DNA of 64,000 nt from JAGOCV01 sp049445855 (GTDB lineage: Bacteria; Pseudomonadota; Gammaproteobacteria; Burkholderiales; Burkholderiaceae_C). Of the stretch, positions 1 through 7,672 are shown in pieces. The notes under the pieces are model-generated. The model saw nothing but the letters and a program-made list of their open reading frames with translations. It did not search any database and was not told where the DNA came from. The position numbers were made by a program, and so were the translations under genes. The DNA lies in the NCBI RefSeq assembly GCF_049445855.1, contig NZ_JBMSDV010000002.1, positions 186,001 to 250,000 on the forward strand. The letters are read 5' to 3'. How positions within the stretch are numbered: position 1 is the stretch's first letter; each line of letters opens with the position of its first letter.

Positions 1-311
1 ACTTCCGGGAGATGGCCACGCGCAGTGAAGAGCGCGTGATCGACGTCGAATGGGGTTTGCCGCGCGGTGCCGAGGCGGCCGTGTATCCCGTGGACGTGTC
101 GGTGGAAGCTGCCGACCGGCAGGGGCTGCTGCGCGATATCTCGGAAGTGTTCGCCAAGGAAAAGATGAACGTCATCGGCGTGCAGACGCAATCCATCAAG
201 GGCACGGCCTGGATGACGTTCACCGTCGAGGTGGCGGATTCGGGCCGGCTCGCAAAGGTGTTGGGCATCGTGGCGGAGGTGTCAGGCGTGCGTTCGGCGC
301 GCCGCAGGTGA
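1..311 (+). CDS. relA: RelA (p)ppGpp synthetase, C-terminal fragment (5' end outside window)
   Basis: The frame is open from the left edge (reading F-R-E-M-A-T-R from base 3) to TGA at 309-311, so only the last hundred or so residues are seen. They form a C-terminal ACT domain: PVDVSVEAADRQGLLRDIS opens it and a GTAWMTFTVEV strand follows. This is the regulatory ACT/RRM end of long RelA/SpoT proteins, which make or degrade (p)ppGpp in the stringent response. RelA rather than SpoT is an inference from the Burkholderiales habit of placing relA here; the catalytic half that would decide is not visible. The stop codon touches the tRNA-Val promoter downstream. Confidence 0.82.
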   Translation, partial: FREMATRSEERVIDVEWGLPRGAEAAVYPVDVSVEAADRQGLLRDISEVFAKEKMNVIGVQTQSIKGTAWMTFTVEVADSGRLAKVLGIVAEVSGVRSARRR

Positions 312-320
312 TGCTACAAT
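312..320 (+). promoter_or_regulatory. Candidate extended -10 promoter of tRNA-Val
   Basis: TGCTACAAT is a TGn extension followed by TACAAT (5 of 6 to the sigma70 -10). It lies about 20 bases before the mature tRNA start and directly after the relA stop. No good -35 is visible 17 bases upstream, which fits an extended -10 promoter. Confidence 0.4.
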
Positions 321-340
321 TCCGCTTCTCGAACACCCTT

Positions 341-417
341 AGGCGCGTAGCTCAGCTGGTTAGAGCACCACCTTGACATGGTGGGGGTCGTTGGTTCGAG
401 TCCAATCGCGCCTACCA
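341..417 (+). tRNA. tRNA-Val (anticodon GAC)
   Basis: This is a 77-nt cloverleaf with CCA encoded. The acceptor arms AGGCGCG (341-347) and CGCGCCT pair, and the discriminator A and CCA end at 417. The D arm carries AGCTCAGCTGGTTAGAGC and the T arm carries GGTTCGAGTCC. The anticodon stem CCACC/GGTGG encloses loop TTGACAT, giving anticodon GAC at 375-377, which reads GUC (and possibly GUU) valine codons. It stands alone between relA and a terminator. Confidence 0.97.
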
Positions 418-422
418 AGATC

Positions 423-455
423 AACCCCGGAACCGAACTGGTCCGGGGTTTGTCG
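423..455 (+). terminator. Rho-independent terminator after tRNA-Val
   Basis: Arms AACCCCGGA (423-431) and TCCGGGGTT (442-450) form a 9-bp stem with a 10-base loop. The following TTTGTCGTTT is T-rich. It begins six bases after the tRNA CCA end. Confidence 0.65.
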
Positions 456-513
456 TTTCTGTCCCCATATCTATTGACGCCATCCGGCTCCTGCAACATC
501 TTGTTGCGTAACA

Positions 514-525
514 GACAAATTTGTC
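514..525. promoter_or_regulatory. Perfect 12-bp palindrome, possible operator
   Basis: GACAAATTTGTC is a perfect palindrome in the 136-base gap between the tRNA-Val terminator and the small membrane-protein gene. A TAGAAT -10-like hexamer follows at 550-555 and a TTGACG -35-like hexamer lies at 474-479. No regulator can be named. Confidence 0.25.
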
Positions 526-586
526 ACCCGGAGTAGCTTTTTTGTTGCCTAGAATTTCCCGACAGACGGTGTTGTCGAGGTGATGT

Positions 587-850
587 ATGGATATGCGATT
601 TCGTGAGCGCGGCCAGGTCCGGAAGTATGCGACTGAGCACGGCATTGCTGCGCTTGAGGAAGAGCTCGACTCCGGCCGGCTCGATCTCCGCAGCGTCATC
701 CTCGTCGAACAGTGGCTGGAAGACGAGCCGCTGCGCGCAGCGAACCGTCGCAAGCGCAAGCTGCAGCGGCTCTGGAACGTTTTCGTCGCCGCCGTCTGGA
801 TTGCCGGCGCGGCGGGCGTGGGCCTGCTCGTCTGGGCCATGATGCGCTGA
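587..850 (+). CDS. Small membrane protein of unknown function (87 aa)
   Basis: I do not recognise a family. The first 60 residues are charged and probably helical (RKYATEHGIAALEEELDSGR). One hydrophobic segment at about residues 65-86 (VFVAAVWIAGAAGVGLLVWA) forms a C-terminal membrane anchor after a basic stretch (RRKRKLQR), so the N-terminal part should face the cytoplasm. The ATG at 587 has a GAGG ribosome-binding site at 577-580. An alternative ATG lies two codons downstream. The gene is flanked by the tRNA-Val terminator and phaR; no operon partner is evident. Confidence 0.7.
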   Translation: MDMRFRERGQVRKYATEHGIAALEEELDSGRLDLRSVILVEQWLEDEPLRAANRRKRKLQRLWNVFVAAVWIAGAAGVGLLVWAMMR

Positions 851-900
851 CCCGGTCAGGGTAAACCTTGGGCTCCTTGGGGACCTTGATCCCTAGAATG

Positions 901-913
901 TGTTGCCACGCAA
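901..913 (+). promoter_or_regulatory. Candidate PhaR/PhbF operator upstream of phaR
   Basis: The bases TGTTGCCACGCAA fit TG-N-TGC-N3-GCAA, which I recall as the binding consensus of the Herbaspirillum PHB regulator PhbF (a PhaR orthologue). The core TTGC-CAC-GCAA is a perfect inverted repeat. It sits just downstream of a TAGAAT -10-like element (894-899) and 37 bases before the phaR start, a position suited to autorepression. Confidence 0.5.
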
Positions 914-949
914 TACAGCCCGTCACGGGTGCAGCCGAGGAGTTCCGAA

Positions 950-1483
950 GTGCAAACCAAGAAGGCCGGGGGCCCCAAACCGGCGCAGCGCGTCATCAAG
1001 AAGTATCCCAACCGGCGGCTCTACGACACGGACACTTCAACCTACATCACCCTTGCCGAGGTCAAGCAGCTGGTCATGGCCAGCGAGGTTTTCGTCGTGC
1101 GCGATGCCAAGACCAACGAGGACCTGACGCGGGCAATCCTTCTGCAGATCATCCTGGAAGAAGAGGCGGGCGGCGAACCGATGTTCACCGAGGCCGTGCT
1201 GGCCAACATCATCCGCTTCTATGGCCAGGCCATGCACGGATACATGGGTTCCTACCTCGAGAAGAACATGCAGGCCATGCTGGACCTGCAGAACAACCTG
1301 ACCGACCAGTCCAAGACCATCACGCCGGAAATGTGGACGCATTTCCTCAACGCCCAGGCACCGCTGATGCAGAACATGATGGGCGCCTACGTCGAGCAGT
1401 CCAGGAACGTGTTCGTGCAGATGCAGGAGCAGATGCAGAAACAGACCGAGCAGATGCTGGGCGCATTCGGCATCAAGCGCTAG
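950..1483 (+). CDS. phaR: PhaR, polyhydroxyalkanoate synthesis repressor
   Basis: The N-terminal segment RVIKKYPNRRLYDTDTSTYI is the signature of the PHB/PHA accumulation regulator DNA-binding domain. It is followed by the PHB_acc repeat region (FTEAVLANIIRFYGQAMHGYMG) and a Gln/Met-rich helical tail. Family members bind both DNA and PHB granules and repress phasin and phaR promoters when no granules are present. GTG at 950 is preferred over the in-frame GTG at 929 because GAGGAG at 937-942 lies 7 bases before it. That gives 177 residues, normal for the family. A matching operator lies at 901-913, so autoregulation is likely. No phaCAB genes are in the window. Confidence 0.9.
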   Translation: MQTKKAGGPKPAQRVIKKYPNRRLYDTDTSTYITLAEVKQLVMASEVFVVRDAKTNEDLTRAILLQIILEEEAGGEPMFTEAVLANIIRFYGQAMHGYMGSYLEKNMQAMLDLQNNLTDQSKTITPEMWTHFLNAQAPLMQNMMGAYVEQSRNVFVQMQEQMQKQTEQMLGAFGIKR

Positions 1484-1502
1484 GCTCTGGGACAATACGG
1501 GG

Positions 1503-2897
1503 ATGAGCGAAGTTCTCACCCCCACGAACAAAACACCGAAAGTCGGATTCGTCAGCCTGGGTTGCCCCAAGGCGCTGACCGATTCCGAGTTGATCCTTAC
1601 CCAGCTGAGTGCCGAGGGCTACCAGACCTCCAAGACCTTCGAGGGCGCTGACATCGTCATCGTCAACACCTGCGGCTTCATCGACGATGCCGTCAAGGAA
1701 AGCCTGGACACCATCGGTGAAGCCCTGGCCGGCAACGGTCGCGTGATCGTCACCGGCTGCCTGGGTGCCCGCTCGGGCGACGACGGCGGCAATCTGGTCA
1801 AGCAGATGCATCCGAGCGTGCTGGCCGTCACCGGACCGCATGCAACGCAGGAGGTGATGGACGCCGTCCATGCCAACCTGCCCAAGCCGCACGACCCCTT
1901 CATCGATCTCGTGCCGAATGCCTTCGGTGACGCCGGCGTCAAGCTCACGCCGCGCCATTACGCCTATCTGAAGATCAGCGAAGGCTGCAACCACCGTTGC
2001 ACCTTCTGCATCATCCCGTCGATGCGCGGCGATCTCGTCAGCCGTCCCGTGGGGGATGTCCTTAAGGAGGCGCGAGCGCTGTTCGAAGGTGGTGTGAAGG
2101 AACTGCTGGTGATCAGCCAGGACACGTCGGCCTACGGGGTGGACGTGAAGTACAGAACCGGCTTCTGGGACGGCAAGCCCGTGAAGACACGCATGCTCGA
2201 ACTGGCGCAGACGCTGGGCGATCTGGCCGAACCGTATGGTGCCTGGGTGCGCTTGCACTATGTGTATCCCTATCCGAGCGTGGACGAAGTCATCCCGCTG
2301 ATGGCGACCGGACGCATCCTGCCGTACCTCGATGTCCCGTTCCAGCACAGTCACCCGGATGTGCTCAGGCGCATGAAGCGCCCGGCCAGCGGTGAGCGCA
2401 ACCTCGAACGAATCCAGCGATGGCGTGAAGCCTGCCCCGAGATCGTGATCCGCAGCACGTTCATCGCCGGCTTCCCGGGCGAAACCGAGGCCGAGTTCCA
2501 GGATCTGCTGGACTTCGTGCGTGAGGCAGAAATCGACCGCGCGGGCTGTTTCGCCTACAGCCCGGTCGAGGGTGCGGCCGCGAACAGTATTGCGGGCATG
2601 CTGCCTCAGGAAGTGCGCGATGAGCGTCGTGCGCGCTTCATGGCTGTGGCCGAAGAAGTGTCCGCAGCCAAGCTCGCGCGCCGGGTGGGCGCGACCATGC
2701 AGGTGCTGGTGGATTCGGCGCCTGCCATGGGCCGCAAAGGAGGCGTCGGCCGTTCGTACGCCGATGCACCCGAGATCGATGGAACCGTTCGCCTGTTGCC
2801 GCCCGAGAAGATCAGCAAGACGCTGAAGGCCGGTGAGTTCACGCGCGCCCGCATCGTCGCTGCGCAGGGACACGATCTCGTGGCTGTTCCGCTTTGA
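1503..2897 (+). CDS. rimO: RimO, ribosomal protein S12 methylthiotransferase
   Basis: A radical-SAM enzyme of 464 residues that adds a methylthio group to the conserved Asp of ribosomal protein S12. The N-terminal UPF0004 domain contains VGFVSLGCPKALTDSE and conserved Cys residues (VNTCGF, TGCLGA). The radical-SAM motif CxxxCxxC is C162-NHR-C166-TF-C169. A TRAM-type segment ends the protein (MQVLVDSAPAMGRKGGVGRS). The length and the S12-type SLGCPKA opening favour RimO over MiaB. The ATG at 1503 lies 20 bases after phaR, with only a weak GGGG ribosome site before it. Confidence 0.94.
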   Translation: MSEVLTPTNKTPKVGFVSLGCPKALTDSELILTQLSAEGYQTSKTFEGADIVIVNTCGFIDDAVKESLDTIGEALAGNGRVIVTGCLGARSGDDGGNLVKQMHPSVLAVTGPHATQEVMDAVHANLPKPHDPFIDLVPNAFGDAGVKLTPRHYAYLKISEGCNHRCTFCIIPSMRGDLVSRPVGDVLKEARALFEGGVKELLVISQDTSAYGVDVKYRTGFWDGKPVKTRMLELAQTLGDLAEPYGAWVRLHYVYPYPSVDEVIPLMATGRILPYLDVPFQHSHPDVLRRMKRPASGERNLERIQRWREACPEIVIRSTFIAGFPGETEAEFQDLLDFVREAEIDRAGCFAYSPVEGAAANSIAGMLPQEVRDERRARFMAVAEEVSAAKLARRVGATMQVLVDSAPAMGRKGGVGRSYADAPEIDGTVRLLPPEKISKTLKAGEFTRARIVAAQGHDLVAVPL

Positions 2898-2913
2898 TGC
2901 CCCATCAATGCAG

Positions 2914-2943
2914 AAACAAAAAAGCCGCTGTGGATAGCGGCTT
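2914..2943 (-). terminator. Rho-independent terminator of tRNA-Leu (minus strand)
   Basis: Arms AAGCCGCT (2922-2929) and AGCGGCTT (2936-2943) form an 8-bp stem with a 6-base loop. On the minus strand the hairpin is followed by a run of Ts (TTTTTTGTTT), so it ends the leftward tRNA-Leu transcript. Because rimO converges on it, it may serve both directions, but the T run is only on the minus side. Confidence 0.75.
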
Positions 2944-2971
2944 ATGATCATCGCGAAGATGTATTTAAACT

Positions 2972-3056
<85 letters not shown>

Positions 3057-3115
3057 AAGCGGACTGCAGTCTGGCTGCAACCCGATGTGTTTTCAGGAAA
3101 GAAAGAGATTCTATC

Positions 3116-5362
3116 ATTAAAAATATCAGTACTTCCAGTGGCCTGCTCGACGAAGTGGAGGGCACCATCCAGGGCCACCGCGACGGACACGGCTTCGTTG
3201 TTCGCGACGACGGCGAATCGGACATCTACCTTCCCCCCAATGAAATGCGTGCTGTGCTTCACCGCGATCGTGTCAAGGCGCGCATCGTGCGGCATGACAG
3301 GCGCAACCGGCCCGAGGGCCGCGTGGTGGAAATCGTCGAGCGCCCAGAGCAGCCCATCATCGGCCGCCTCCTGCAGGAAGTGGGCGTATGGCTGGTGGCA
3401 CCTGAAGACAAGCGCTACGGCCAGGACATCCTGATCCCCAAGGGCGCAACGGGCACCGCGAAGCCAGGGCAGGTTGTCGTGGTCGATCTGACCGAACCTC
3501 CAAGTCTTTACGGCCAGCCCGTGGGGCGCGTGAAAGAGGTGCTCGGTGAGGTGGATGATCCCGGCATGGAGATCGAGATTGCGGTTCGCAAATACGGCGT
3601 GCCGCACGAGTTCTCGCCCGCCTGCGTGGCGATGGCCCGCGCTTTGCCGGACAAGGTTCGCCCTGCCGACCGCAAGCAGCGTGTGGACCTCACGGACATC
3701 CCGCTAGTCACCATCGATGGCGAAGACGCGCGTGATTTCGACGACGCCGTGTATTGCGAACCCGCACGTGTGGGGCGCGCCAAGGGCTGGCGTCTGCTGG
3801 TAGCGATTGCCGATGTGAGCCACTACGTGGAGACGGGCAGTGCGATCGATATCGATGCCTACGACCGCGCGACCTCGGTCTACTTCCCGCGCCGCGTCAT
3901 TCCGATGCTGCCGGAGAAGTTGTCCAACGGCCTGTGCTCACTCAACCCCGAGGTGGAACGCCTGTGCATGGTCTGCGACATGATGATCACGGCAAAGGGT
4001 GAGGTGCATGCATACCAGTTCTACCCGGCCGTGATGTGGAGCCACGCGCGTTTCACCTACACCGAGGTTGCGGCCATCCTTGCCAACACGCGCGGCCCCG
4101 AAGCCCAGCGCCGCAAGGACCTCGTGCCTGACCTGCTCAATCTGCACGACGTCTATCGCGCGCTGCTCGGCGCGCGCAACCAGCGTGGTGCGATTGACTT
4201 CGAGACCACGGAGACGCAGATCATCTGCGACGAGAACGGCCGCATCGAGAAGATCGTCCCGCGCGTGCGCAACGACGCGCACAAGCTGATCGAGGAGGCC
4301 ATGCTGGCTGCCAACGTCTGCAGCGCCGACTTCATCTCGCAAAGCAAGCACCCGGGCCTGTACCGCGTCCACGAAGGCCCCACACCCGAGAAGAAGGAAA
4401 TCCTGCGCGCCTACCTCAAGACCACGGGGGTGGGCATGTCGATCAGCGACGATCCCAAGCCGGGCGAATTCCAGGCCATTGCGGCGGCCACCAGGGACCG
4501 TCCGGACGCGCAGCAGATCCACACCATGCTGCTGCGATCGATGCAGCAGGCGATCTACACGCCGATCAACAGCGGGCACTTTGGGCTCGCCTTCGATGCC
4601 TACACCCATTTCACCAGCCCGATCCGGCGTTATCCGGACTTGCTGGTTCACCGCGTGATCAAGGCGATCCTGGGCAAGTCGCGCTATCAGTTGCCTGCGC
4701 TGCCTACGCCGGGCGAAGCGCATGCCAAGCTTGCCCGCCGGCTTGCAGCGCGGGTCAAGGAGCCCAGCGCCAAGCCCAGGAAGACCAGCGCCGAGCAGCA
4801 GGCCTGGGAGGCAGCCGGCCTGCATTGCAGCGCCAATGAAAGGCGTGCCGATGAGGCGAGCCGGGACGTCGAAGCCTGGCTCAAGTGCAAGTACATGCGC
4901 GAGCATCTGGGCGAAGAATATGGCGGTGTCGTCACGGCGGCGACGAGTTTCGGCATCTTTGTGACGCTGGACGCCATGTACGTCGAAGGCCTGGTTCACA
5001 TCACAGAGCTCGGCGGTGAGTACTTCAAGTTCGACGAGGCGCGCCAGGAACTGCGCGGCGAACGAACCGGCATCCGCTATGCCATTGGTACGCGTGTGCG
5101 CGTGCAGGTGAGCCGCGTCGATCTGGACGGCCGCAAGATCGACTTCCGCCTGGTGCGCGACAACGACGATCCGGTCGTGCAGCGCGCCATGAAGGACAAG
5201 GGAGCATCAACCGGCGTGCCGACCAAGGCGTCGGTGAAGCGCGCCTCGCGCGGCAAGTCGGACAGCAAGGCGGACCGAGCGCCCAAGTCGCCGATCCAGG
5301 CGCTCAAGGCGGCGGTCAAGAAGGCTGTCGCCAAGAACAAAAGCCGCAAGTCGCGGAGATGA
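3116..5362 (+). CDS. rnr: RNase R, 3'-to-5' exoribonuclease
   Basis: Domains in order are cold-shock/OB RNA-binding domains (GTIQGHRDGHGFVVRDDGES onward), the RNB catalytic domain with metal-binding acidic cluster DGEDARDFDDAVY near residues 200-212, an S1 domain (GGVVTAATSFGIFVTLDAMY) and a Lys/Arg-rich tail typical of RNase R. It degrades structured RNA in the cytoplasm. The start is uncertain. No ATG or TTG lies in frame between the divergent tRNA-Leu and the first domain. ATT at 3116 has a purine-rich AAAGAG 8 bases upstream and gives 748 residues. GTG at 3155 is the only conventional alternative and would leave just a few residues before the OB fold. The in-frame ATG at 3029 lies inside the antisense tRNA and is unlikely. 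Confidence 0.9.
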   Translation: MKNISTSSGLLDEVEGTIQGHRDGHGFVVRDDGESDIYLPPNEMRAVLHRDRVKARIVRHDRRNRPEGRVVEIVERPEQPIIGRLLQEVGVWLVAPEDKRYGQDILIPKGATGTAKPGQVVVVDLTEPPSLYGQPVGRVKEVLGEVDDPGMEIEIAVRKYGVPHEFSPACVAMARALPDKVRPADRKQRVDLTDIPLVTIDGEDARDFDDAVYCEPARVGRAKGWRLLVAIADVSHYVETGSAIDIDAYDRATSVYFPRRVIPMLPEKLSNGLCSLNPEVERLCMVCDMMITAKGEVHAYQFYPAVMWSHARFTYTEVAAILANTRGPEAQRRKDLVPDLLNLHDVYRALLGARNQRGAIDFETTETQIICDENGRIEKIVPRVRNDAHKLIEEAMLAANVCSADFISQSKHPGLYRVHEGPTPEKKEILRAYLKTTGVGMSISDDPKPGEFQAIAAATRDRPDAQQIHTMLLRSMQQAIYTPINSGHFGLAFDAYTHFTSPIRRYPDLLVHRVIKAILGKSRYQLPALPTPGEAHAKLARRLAARVKEPSAKPRKTSAEQQAWEAAGLHCSANERRADEASRDVEAWLKCKYMREHLGEEYGGVVTAATSFGIFVTLDAMYVEGLVHITELGGEYFKFDEARQELRGERTGIRYAIGTRVRVQVSRVDLDGRKIDFRLVRDNDDPVVQRAMKDKGASTGVPTKASVKRASRGKSDSKADRAPKSPIQALKAAVKKAVAKNKSRKSRR

Positions 5363-5405
5363 TGTGCCGCGCGTTTTGCAAACCAGAAAACAGGAAACAA
5401 GAGAC

Positions 5406-6161
5406 ATGAGTTCATCAGGAAGAGTTGCCATCGTCACGGGTGCTGGCACGGGTATCGGGAAAGCCGCAGCGCTGGCGCTGCTCAAGGATGGCTGGCGTGT
5501 TGCGCTGGCGGGCCGCAGGCCAGAGCCGCTGGCTCAGGTGATCGAAGAGTCCGGCGCGGGAGCTGCCGCGCTCGCAGTGCCCACGGACGTTGCAGACCCG
5601 GCGTCGGTTCGAGAGTTGTTCGATGCGGTGGTCAGGCAGTTCGGCCGCGTGGATCTGCTGTTCAACAACGCCGGAGTCGGCGCACCCGCGGTGCCCATCG
5701 ATGAACTGACGATCGAGCAATGGAAGAACGTGGTGGACATCAACCTCAACGGCATGTTCTATTGCATCCAGAACGCGTTCCGCGTGATGAAGGCGCAAAG
5801 CCCCAAGGGTGGTCGCATCATCAACAACGGCTCGATCTCGGCGACCACCCCGCGTCCGATGTCCATCGCTTATACGGCGACCAAACATGCCGTGACCGGC
5901 CTCACCAAGACGGCCTCGCTGGACGGCAGAAAACACGACATTGCCGTCGGTCAGATCGACGTGGGCAATGCCGGCACCGAACTGGCCATGCGCATGGCCA
6001 AGGGCGTGCCGCAGGCGAACGGTGAAATCGCACCGGAGCCGCTGATGGACGTGGCCATCGTCGGCCAGTCGCTGCTGTACATGGCCAACCTGCCGCTGGA
6101 AGCCAACGTCATGTTCCACACGGTGATGGCGACGAAGATGCCTTTCGCCGGTCGCGGCTGA
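5406..6161 (+). CDS. Short-chain dehydrogenase/reductase (SDR), substrate unknown
   Basis: A classical SDR of 251 residues with a Rossmann fold: TGAGTGIGKA nucleotide-binding motif near the N-terminus, NNAGV, catalytic Ser in INNGSISA and the YxxxK pair in YTATK. The ADR-type GRRPEP after beta2 suggests NADP(H) preference, an inference. The ATG at 5406 follows AGGAAACAAGAG; an upstream GTG at 5364 would add a non-conserved extension. It lies 43 bases after rnr and converges on the nnr operon. The motifs do not identify the alcohol or carbonyl substrate. Confidence 0.85.
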   Translation: MSSSGRVAIVTGAGTGIGKAAALALLKDGWRVALAGRRPEPLAQVIEESGAGAAALAVPTDVADPASVRELFDAVVRQFGRVDLLFNNAGVGAPAVPIDELTIEQWKNVVDINLNGMFYCIQNAFRVMKAQSPKGGRIINNGSISATTPRPMSIAYTATKHAVTGLTKTASLDGRKHDIAVGQIDVGNAGTELAMRMAKGVPQANGEIAPEPLMDVAIVGQSLLYMANLPLEANVMFHTVMATKMPFAGRG

Positions 6162-6178
6162 GAGACGGGTTGCCAGGA

Positions 6179-7657
6179 CTAGCGGAAGTTGCCGCTCCCG
6201 GCGAGTTGCGCAAGACGCGACGCGGTCAGCACCTCTTGCGCCGGCCATGAATCGGCAAGTTGCGCGTGTCGGGCGACGGCCTGGCAGGCGGCGCGGACTG
6301 CGGTTTCGCCGCGTGCCAGCCGGGCACCGATCATTCCCGCAAGCACATCACCGGTGCCCGCGGTTGCCAGTCTGGCATTGCCGCCATGGTGGATACGCGG
6401 CAGCTCACCGGGCGCAGCGATGACCGTGCCCGAGCCTTTGAGGACAACAACGACGCCGAATCGACCAGCCAGGGTCTGCGCTGCCTGGAGCCGGTTGGCC
6501 TGAACATCGGCGGTGCTGCATTCCAGCAGGCGTGCAGCCTCCAGAGGATGGGGCGTCATCACCGTCGGGCGCAGGCCCGCCCGACGACTTCGCGCAACAA
6601 GCAGGTGCTGCAATTGCGCGTCGGCGGCGATTGAATTGAGCGCATCGGCGTCCAGCACGAGTTGCCGGGCGTTTGAAAGAACCCGGGGCAGTTCAAGGCG
6701 GATGACATCACCGCCGCCGCACCCGCAAACCACTGCGCACTGCGTGTAGTCCAGCGAGCTGGCTGCCCTCATCATCAGCTCGGGTTGACCGGCATCGACG
6801 CTGGCCGATGTGTCCAGCAGCGCAGCGAAGACGCGACCTGCACCTGAATGCAGCGCCGCGCGTGCCGCCAGGAGTGCGGCTCCCGCCATGCCGGGCGCGC
6901 CCCCGACGACAGTCACGTCGCCGTAACTTCCCTTGTGACTGGCGTGAGGGCGCGCGTCTTCCATTTCATGGGCGTTGAGCATGGCGACTGGCAACGCCGA
7001 GTCCGTGGTGACGTCCAGCGCGTCGCACCACACGGTACCGGCGAGATCACGCCCCTGGCCTGTGAACAGGCCAGGCTTGAGCGTGAGGAGGCTGAGTGTG
7101 TCGTGCGCATGCACGACAGCGCCAAGCCCGGCGCCGAGCGGCATGCCGGTATCTGCGTTCAGGCCGGACGGCACGTCAATCGCCAGTACACGATTGGCAT
7201 GGCGGCTCATGTGGTCGATCCACGTCGCCATGAGTCCTTGTGGCGCCCGGGTTGCCCCGATGCCGAGCAACGCGTCGATGACCAGATCTGCGCGACGAGG
7301 CGGTTCCCGCGAAATTCTCACGCCTGTGTGTCCCGCCCGTTGCCATGCGGCATGCGCGTCTTGCGGCGCGTCATCGGGATTCCCGAGATATGTGACCGTC
7401 AACGGAAAGCCCGCTCGATGGAGATGCACTGCCGCCTCCAGGCCGTCGCCGCCGTTGTTGCCGGGGCCACAGGCGATCCAGACATGCCGGGCGTGTGGCT
7501 GCAGGGCCATGGCCAGTTTCGCCACTGCCAGGCCTGCCCGCTGCATCAGCGCATGGTCGGGCAATGCGCCAGCAGCGGCGTGCTCGATGCGCCTTGTGGA
7601 CGCGATGTCGTGCAGGGAATGCCCGTGGCCGGTGTGGATGCGCTGCATGCCGGCCAT
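6179..7657 (-). CDS. nnr: Bifunctional NAD(P)HX epimerase/dehydratase (NnrE-NnrD fusion)
   Basis: A YjeF-type fusion of 492 residues. The N-terminal YjeF_N epimerase domain carries the GPGNNGGDG loop (about residues 64-72) and VIDALLGIG. The C-terminal carbohydrate-kinase-like dehydratase has TPHPLEAARLL, VVLKGSGTVI and ATAGTGDVLAGMIG. It repairs hydrated NADH/NADPH: the epimerase interconverts R and S forms and the dehydratase restores the coenzyme using ADP. The start is the first ATG at 7657; an ATG three codons later is equally possible. It begins 15 bases after the dadA stop, third in the amidase-dadA-nnr operon, and converges on the SDR gene with no clear terminator between. Confidence 0.92.
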   Translation of the reverse strand: MAGMQRIHTGHGHSLHDIASTRRIEHAAAGALPDHALMQRAGLAVAKLAMALQPHARHVWIACGPGNNGGDGLEAAVHLHRAGFPLTVTYLGNPDDAPQDAHAAWQRAGHTGVRISREPPRRADLVIDALLGIGATRAPQGLMATWIDHMSRHANRVLAIDVPSGLNADTGMPLGAGLGAVVHAHDTLSLLTLKPGLFTGQGRDLAGTVWCDALDVTTDSALPVAMLNAHEMEDARPHASHKGSYGDVTVVGGAPGMAGAALLAARAALHSGAGRVFAALLDTSASVDAGQPELMMRAASSLDYTQCAVVCGCGGGDVIRLELPRVLSNARQLVLDADALNSIAADAQLQHLLVARSRRAGLRPTVMTPHPLEAARLLECSTADVQANRLQAAQTLAGRFGVVVVLKGSGTVIAAPGELPRIHHGGNARLATAGTGDVLAGMIGARLARGETAVRAACQAVARHAQLADSWPAQEVLTASRLAQLAGSGNFR

Positions 7658-7672
7658 TGTGTCAGTGCGCGC

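Noticed and set aside
929..949. GTG at 929 as the phaR start
   Set aside because: The GAGGAG site at 937-942 lies downstream of it and is ideally spaced for GTG 950.
5364..5405. Upstream GTG as the start of the short-chain dehydrogenase
   Set aside because: It would add a charged, non-conserved 14-residue extension. ATG at 5406 has a better ribosome site and places the Rossmann motif at the usual distance.
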